From Streptomyces sp. S465 (lineage in GTDB: Bacteria > Actinomycetota > Actinomycetes > Streptomycetales > Streptomycetaceae): 64,000 nucleotides of DNA. The notes below the pieces were generated by a model. The model was not told the DNA's origin. It saw nothing but the letters and a program-made list of their open reading frames with translations, and did no database searches. The stretch covers positions 4,086,001 through 4,150,000 of the forward strand of contig NZ_CP114036.1 in the NCBI RefSeq assembly GCF_026898115.1, read 5' to 3'. Shown here in pieces: positions 60,903 through 64,000 of this stretch (positions are counted from its first letter, which is position 1; every line of letters begins with the position of its first letter). The position numbers were made by a program, and so were the translations under genes.

Positions 60903-63433
60903 CGGGCTGCCTCCATGGTGTCGTTGCCGTGCGGGGCGGGATCGAGCCCCAGCAGCAGCCGCACCGTCGGTACGACGGCCGCCGCCCGGTCCGGATCCAG
61001 CCCGGGGCCGAATCCGGGCGCGGCGGGGGCGCCTGGTCCGCCGGTGCGCCCGTCGGCCGCGGCGCCCCGGCGGACCAGCTCGCCCAGGGTGCGGCGCACC
61101 CCCGTGTCGTACGCGGAGAAGGTGCGCCGCAGCAGGGGCAGGACGTCGGTGAACGCCTCGGCGGGAACGGAGGTCAGCCAGCGGTCGACCAGGCCGAGCA
61201 GCCGCTCGTCGTGGACGAGCAGCATTCCGCCGCCCGTCCCGCCGCCGACGAACCCCTCGATCCAGGCGGCCGCTTCGGGTGGCTGGGTGCCGGGCGAGAG
61301 CGCGAGCCCCATCAGCCGGGCCGCCTCGTCCTCGACGAGCCGGCCGTCGTCCAGCAGCAGCCGCGCGGCGCGGCCCCGGATCAGCCCGGGAGTGGCGGGG
61401 GTGCCGTCCCGTCCGGCGAGGGAGCGCAGCATGCCCGCCCAGCGGGCCCGCAGCCCGCCGGGGGCACCGGGCTCGGCCATGGGCGTCTCCGCCGTGCGGC
61501 TCCCGGCCCGCGGCCCCGCTTCCGCTCCGGTCTCCGCCCCTGCCGCCGCCTCCGCGCCTGTTCCCGTGCCCGTCTCCGTCCGGGTCTCCGCCAGCAGCCC
61601 GATCGCCCGGTGCACGGCCTCCATATGGCCGCGCATCTCGGCGGCGCCGTCCGCGTCGAGGCCGACGCAGGCGGGGGGCAGCCCGACCAGGATCCGCTCG
61701 GCCAGCCCGACCGCGACCTCTCCGAGCGCGGCGGTGTCGGTGCCGCGCACGTCCCCGTAGCGCACCGAGCGCACCAGGGCGGGCAGGGCCTGGGCGAGAT
61801 GGCCGACGTCCGCGTCGAGCGCGGCCCGGTCGGCGAGCGACCGCATCACGACGGGGAGGGCCCCGGGAAGCCCGGCGAGCAGACAGCGCTCGGCCAGCTC
61901 GGTCACCTCGGCGAGCCCCTTGGCGCTCCGGGCCTCGGTCTCCGCCTTGGCGGTGGCCGCCGACAGCAGCGTGGTGCCCCACACCCCCGCCTCGGCGACC
62001 CGCACCGACAGCTCCGGCTCCCACCGCAGCCGCCAGGTCTCCCGGAAGGTGCCGGTGCTGCCCCGGGAGACGGCCGGGGTGCCCCAGTCGACCCCGAGCA
62101 GCCGCAGCCGGTGCAGCAGACGGCTGCGCCCGGCGTCGGTCTCCTTGCGCAGGTCCAGCTCCAGCTCGCGCTCCAGCGCCTCGGGCTTGAGCCGCAGCGA
62201 GCGCTGGGTGCGCGTCAGGTCGCGCTGGAGCGGCGCCGCCGGGGCCGACTCGGGGACTTCGCCCAGGACATCCCCGACCACCAGCCGGTCCCGCACCAGC
62301 GCGATCGGCACGTCGGAGCCCTCGCACATCACCGCCCTGACGGCGTCGAGGGTCTCGGCGAGCCCGGCGAGCGGACGTCCGCGCATGGCGGCCAGCGTTT
62401 CGGCGAGCCTTACGGCCTCGATGACATGGGCCGAGGAGACCGCGAAGTCCTCGTCCCGCAGCAGCCCGGCGACCTTGGTGAGCCAGCGCTCAACGGGCCG
62501 GTCGGGGGCGTGGAAGAGGTGGTCGTACCAGCCCGGGGAGGTGATGCCCGCCCCGTAACCGCTGTGCCGGGCCAGCCGCCGGTGGGTCCAGGGCACCCAG
62601 CTGATCTCGGTCTTGACCTTGGGCAGGCCCTTGAGCAGCTTACGGTCGGCGGTGGCGGTGGTCCGCTCCCCCAGCGCCGGTACGTGCCAGGCCCCGCAGA
62701 CGACGGCGACCTCGTCCCCGAACTCCCGCCGCGCCTCGCGCAGCCGCAGCCGCATATGGGCCTCGCGCACGGTGTCGTCCTCGTGCCCGCCGTGCCCGTA
62801 CTCGGCGCGCAGCGCCCCCATCGCCTCCGCCACGGCCGCGAACGCCTCCGTGCCGCCGGTGCCGCGGTGCTCGATGACGTCCTCCCACCAGCGCTCCGGG
62901 TCGTCGTATCCGGCCGCCTCGGCGAGCACGGACAGCGGATCGACGCGCAGCCGCTCGGCGGAGCCGGGGGCCGCAGCGGCCCGGTCCCCCGGGCCCGCCG
63001 GGTCGGGCGAGGCGGGCGGGGCGGGCGCATCCGGTGGGGCCGCCGGGGCCGCCGGCGCCACCGGAGCCACCGGGGCCTCCTTCGCCGACATGGCCAGCGA
63101 GTTGGCCGCCGGGAGGTCGATGAACCGTACGGGGACCTCGTGGGCCAGCGCCCACTGGATGGCCGCCCACTCCGGGGAGAACCCGGCCAGCGGCCAGAAC
63201 CCGGCCCGCCCCGGGTCGTCCGCGGCATGGGCGAGCAGCGCGACGGGCGGACGCATGTCCTTCTCCGCGGCGAGCCGCACGATCGCGTCCGCCTCCGGCG
63301 GCCCCTCGATCAGCACCACTCGCGGTGCGCACGCCGTGAGCGCCGCCCGCACCGCCCGCGCCGACCCGGGCCCGTGATGGCGCACCCCCAGCAGCAGCGG
63401 ACCGGCGGCCCGCGCTCGCGGGGCGCCCGTCAT
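60899..63433 (-). CDS. DUF5682 protein with TIKI/TraB-like GX2H motifs
   Basis: An 844-residue cytosolic-looking protein of the DUF5682 family. The N-terminal ~260 residues carry two GX2H motifs, GVRH (16-19) in LLLGVRHHGPGSARAV and GAWH (247-250) in VVCGAWHVPAL, plus an intervening Glu43 in VLIEGPPEAD. This is the pattern of the TIKI/TraB/EreA/ChaN superfamily. An Ala/Pro-rich insert occurs at about 118-158. The large remainder is helical, with no named motif. ATGA overlaps on both sides couple it to the MoxR ATPase and the VWA gene. No function has been shown, to my knowledge. Confidence 0.85.
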   Translation of the reverse strand: MTGAPRARAAGPLLLGVRHHGPGSARAVRAALTACAPRVVLIEGPPEADAIVRLAAEKDMRPPVALLAHAADDPGRAGFWPLAGFSPEWAAIQWALAHEVPVRFIDLPAANSLAMSAKEAPVAPVAPAAPAAPPDAPAPPASPDPAGPGDRAAAAPGSAERLRVDPLSVLAEAAGYDDPERWWEDVIEHRGTGGTEAFAAVAEAMGALRAEYGHGGHEDDTVREAHMRLRLREARREFGDEVAVVCGAWHVPALGERTTATADRKLLKGLPKVKTEISWVPWTHRRLARHSGYGAGITSPGWYDHLFHAPDRPVERWLTKVAGLLRDEDFAVSSAHVIEAVRLAETLAAMRGRPLAGLAETLDAVRAVMCEGSDVPIALVRDRLVVGDVLGEVPESAPAAPLQRDLTRTQRSLRLKPEALERELELDLRKETDAGRSRLLHRLRLLGVDWGTPAVSRGSTGTFRETWRLRWEPELSVRVAEAGVWGTTLLSAATAKAETEARSAKGLAEVTELAERCLLAGLPGALPVVMRSLADRAALDADVGHLAQALPALVRSVRYGDVRGTDTAALGEVAVGLAERILVGLPPACVGLDADGAAEMRGHMEAVHRAIGLLAETRTETGTGTGAEAAAGAETGAEAGPRAGSRTAETPMAEPGAPGGLRARWAGMLRSLAGRDGTPATPGLIRGRAARLLLDDGRLVEDEAARLMGLALSPGTQPPEAAAWIEGFVGGGTGGGMLLVHDERLLGLVDRWLTSVPAEAFTDVLPLLRRTFSAYDTGVRRTLGELVRRGAAADGRTGGPGAPAAPGFGPGLDPDRAAAVVPTVRLLLGLDPAPHGNDTMEAAR

Positions 63434-64000
63434 GCGGTCACCTCTCGGCACGCGCGGTAGAAGTCCTTCCAGCCGTCGCGCTCGCGGACGACCGTCTCCA
63501 GGTACTCCTGCCAGATGACGCGGTCGGCCGCCGGGTCGCGGACGACCGCGCCCAGGATGCCCGCGGCCACGTCACCCGCCCTCAGCACACCGTCGCCGAA
63601 GTGGGCGGCGAGGGCGAGGCCGCTGGTGACGACGGAGATGGCCTCGGCCGTCGAGAGCGTGCCCGAGGGCGACTTCAGCTTCGTACGGCCGTCGCCGGTC
63701 ACTCCCTCGCGCAGCTCACGGAAGACCGTGACCACGCGGCGGATCTCCTCGACGCCCTCCGGGACCTCCGGGAGCTCCAGCGAGCGGCCGATCTGGGCGA
63801 CGCGGCGGGAGACGATGTCGACCTCGTCGTCCGGGGTCGCGGGCAGCGGCAGCACGACCGTGTTGAAGCGGCGGCGCAGCGCGCTGGAGAGTTCGTTGAC
63901 CCCGCGGTCGCGGTCATTGGCGGTCGCGATCAGGTTGAACCCGCGGACCGCCTGGACCTCCTCCCCCAGCTCCGGGATCGGCAGCGTCTTCTCGGACAGG
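63430..64000 (-). CDS. MoxR-type AAA+ ATPase (C-terminal part)
   Basis: The frame is open to the right edge, so the N-terminal Walker motifs are outside the window. The visible ~190 residues include the sensor-1 region GFNLIATANDRDRGVNELS, the arginine finger ALRRRFNTVVLPLP, and a C-terminal helical lid ending FYRACREVTA. This matches MoxR-like AAA+ ATPases, which remodel partner complexes with VWA proteins. Its stop overlaps the DUF5682 start. Further genes of the cluster, if any, lie beyond the edge. Confidence 0.85.
   Translation of the reverse strand, partial: LSEKTLPIPELGEEVQAVRGFNLIATANDRDRGVNELSSALRRRFNTVVLPLPATPDDEVDIVSRRVAQIGRSLELPEVPEGVEEIRRVVTVFRELREGVTGDGRTKLKSPSGTLSTAEAISVVTSGLALAAHFGDGVLRAGDVAAGILGAVVRDPAADRVIWQEYLETVVRERDGWKDFYRACREVTA

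Noticed and set aside
59580..62327. A 915-residue VWA protein starting inside the DUF5682 gene
   Set aside because: The extra N-terminal part is an out-of-frame reading of DUF5682. The ATG at 60902 overlaps the DUF5682 stop in the usual coupled way.

Overview
The window is one continuous piece of high-GC actinobacterial chromosome, almost certainly Streptomyces. The evidence is strong G/C preference at third codon positions, many GTG starts, terminators that are long GC hairpins with little or no T-tract, and families typical of the genus (DUF4328, DUF3017, PerM/DUF6350, SCO4848-like, DUF5682). From memory, the order sdh - D-Ala-D-Ala carboxypeptidase - trpS - glyA - betaine genes - mdh - folD - purH/purN - sucCD matches the conserved chromosome core of streptomycetes. 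I see no insertion sequence, prophage, integrase, tRNA, rRNA or CRISPR array.

Layout. 1-3.8 kb: a gluconate/idonate operon (kinase, permease, two dehydrogenases) with a divergent FadR-type regulator. 3.9-5.6 kb: an aldo/keto reductase and a divergent TetR regulator sharing a perfect 17-bp dyad. 6-8.8 kb: an amidase, a 48-residue membrane peptide, a B3/4-domain protein and a small zinc-ribbon-like protein. 8.8-9.5 kb: a non-coding array of about 23 units of 31 bp. 9.7-17.6 kb: a stand-alone methylmalonyl-CoA mutase-type subunit, an L,D-transpeptidase lipoprotein, an ECF sigma/anti-sigma-like pair, a DUF4328 protein and a GH20 hexosaminidase. 18.2-22.3 kb: an OHCU-decarboxylase paralogue and sdhCDAB. 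22.5-29.6 kb: envelope and membrane genes (VanZ-RDD, metallophosphoesterase with a large repeat insert, D,D-carboxypeptidase, YihY/BrkB). 29.8-34.5 kb: trpS, a damaged-looking sigma/anti-sigma pair, glyA behind a ZTP riboswitch, and an ornithine aminotransferase. 34.6-38.3 kb: a YgiBC-like pair and a MocR regulator with a divergent AhpD-like protein. 38.4-45.9 kb: choline oxidation plus glycine betaine ABC uptake. 46-57 kb: mdh, DUF3017, folD, purH, purN, PerM and sucCD. 57-59.4 kb: two secreted proteins of unknown function. 59.6 kb to the right edge: a translationally coupled MoxR ATPase - DUF5682 - VWA operon, cut by the edge.

How the genes work together. The window holds three TCA-cycle steps (succinate dehydrogenase, malate dehydrogenase, succinyl-CoA synthetase) and a one-carbon/purine set (glyA, folD, purN, purH). 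The glyA leader carries a ZTP riboswitch, whose ligand is the phosphorylated form of PurH's substrate AICAR/ZMP. The betaine operon couples choline-to-betaine oxidation with betaine import, a classic osmoprotection design.

Most worth a second look: the 31-bp repeat array with helically phased TGGCG-N3-CGCCA dyads; the MoxR-DUF5682-VWA operon, whose middle protein shows the two GX2H motifs of the TIKI/TraB/EreA fold; a recurrent pattern of short tandem repeats sitting on or beside gene stop codons; the run-on sigma/anti-sigma pair; and a possible small RNA at 15.7 kb. All functional statements are read from sequence alone.
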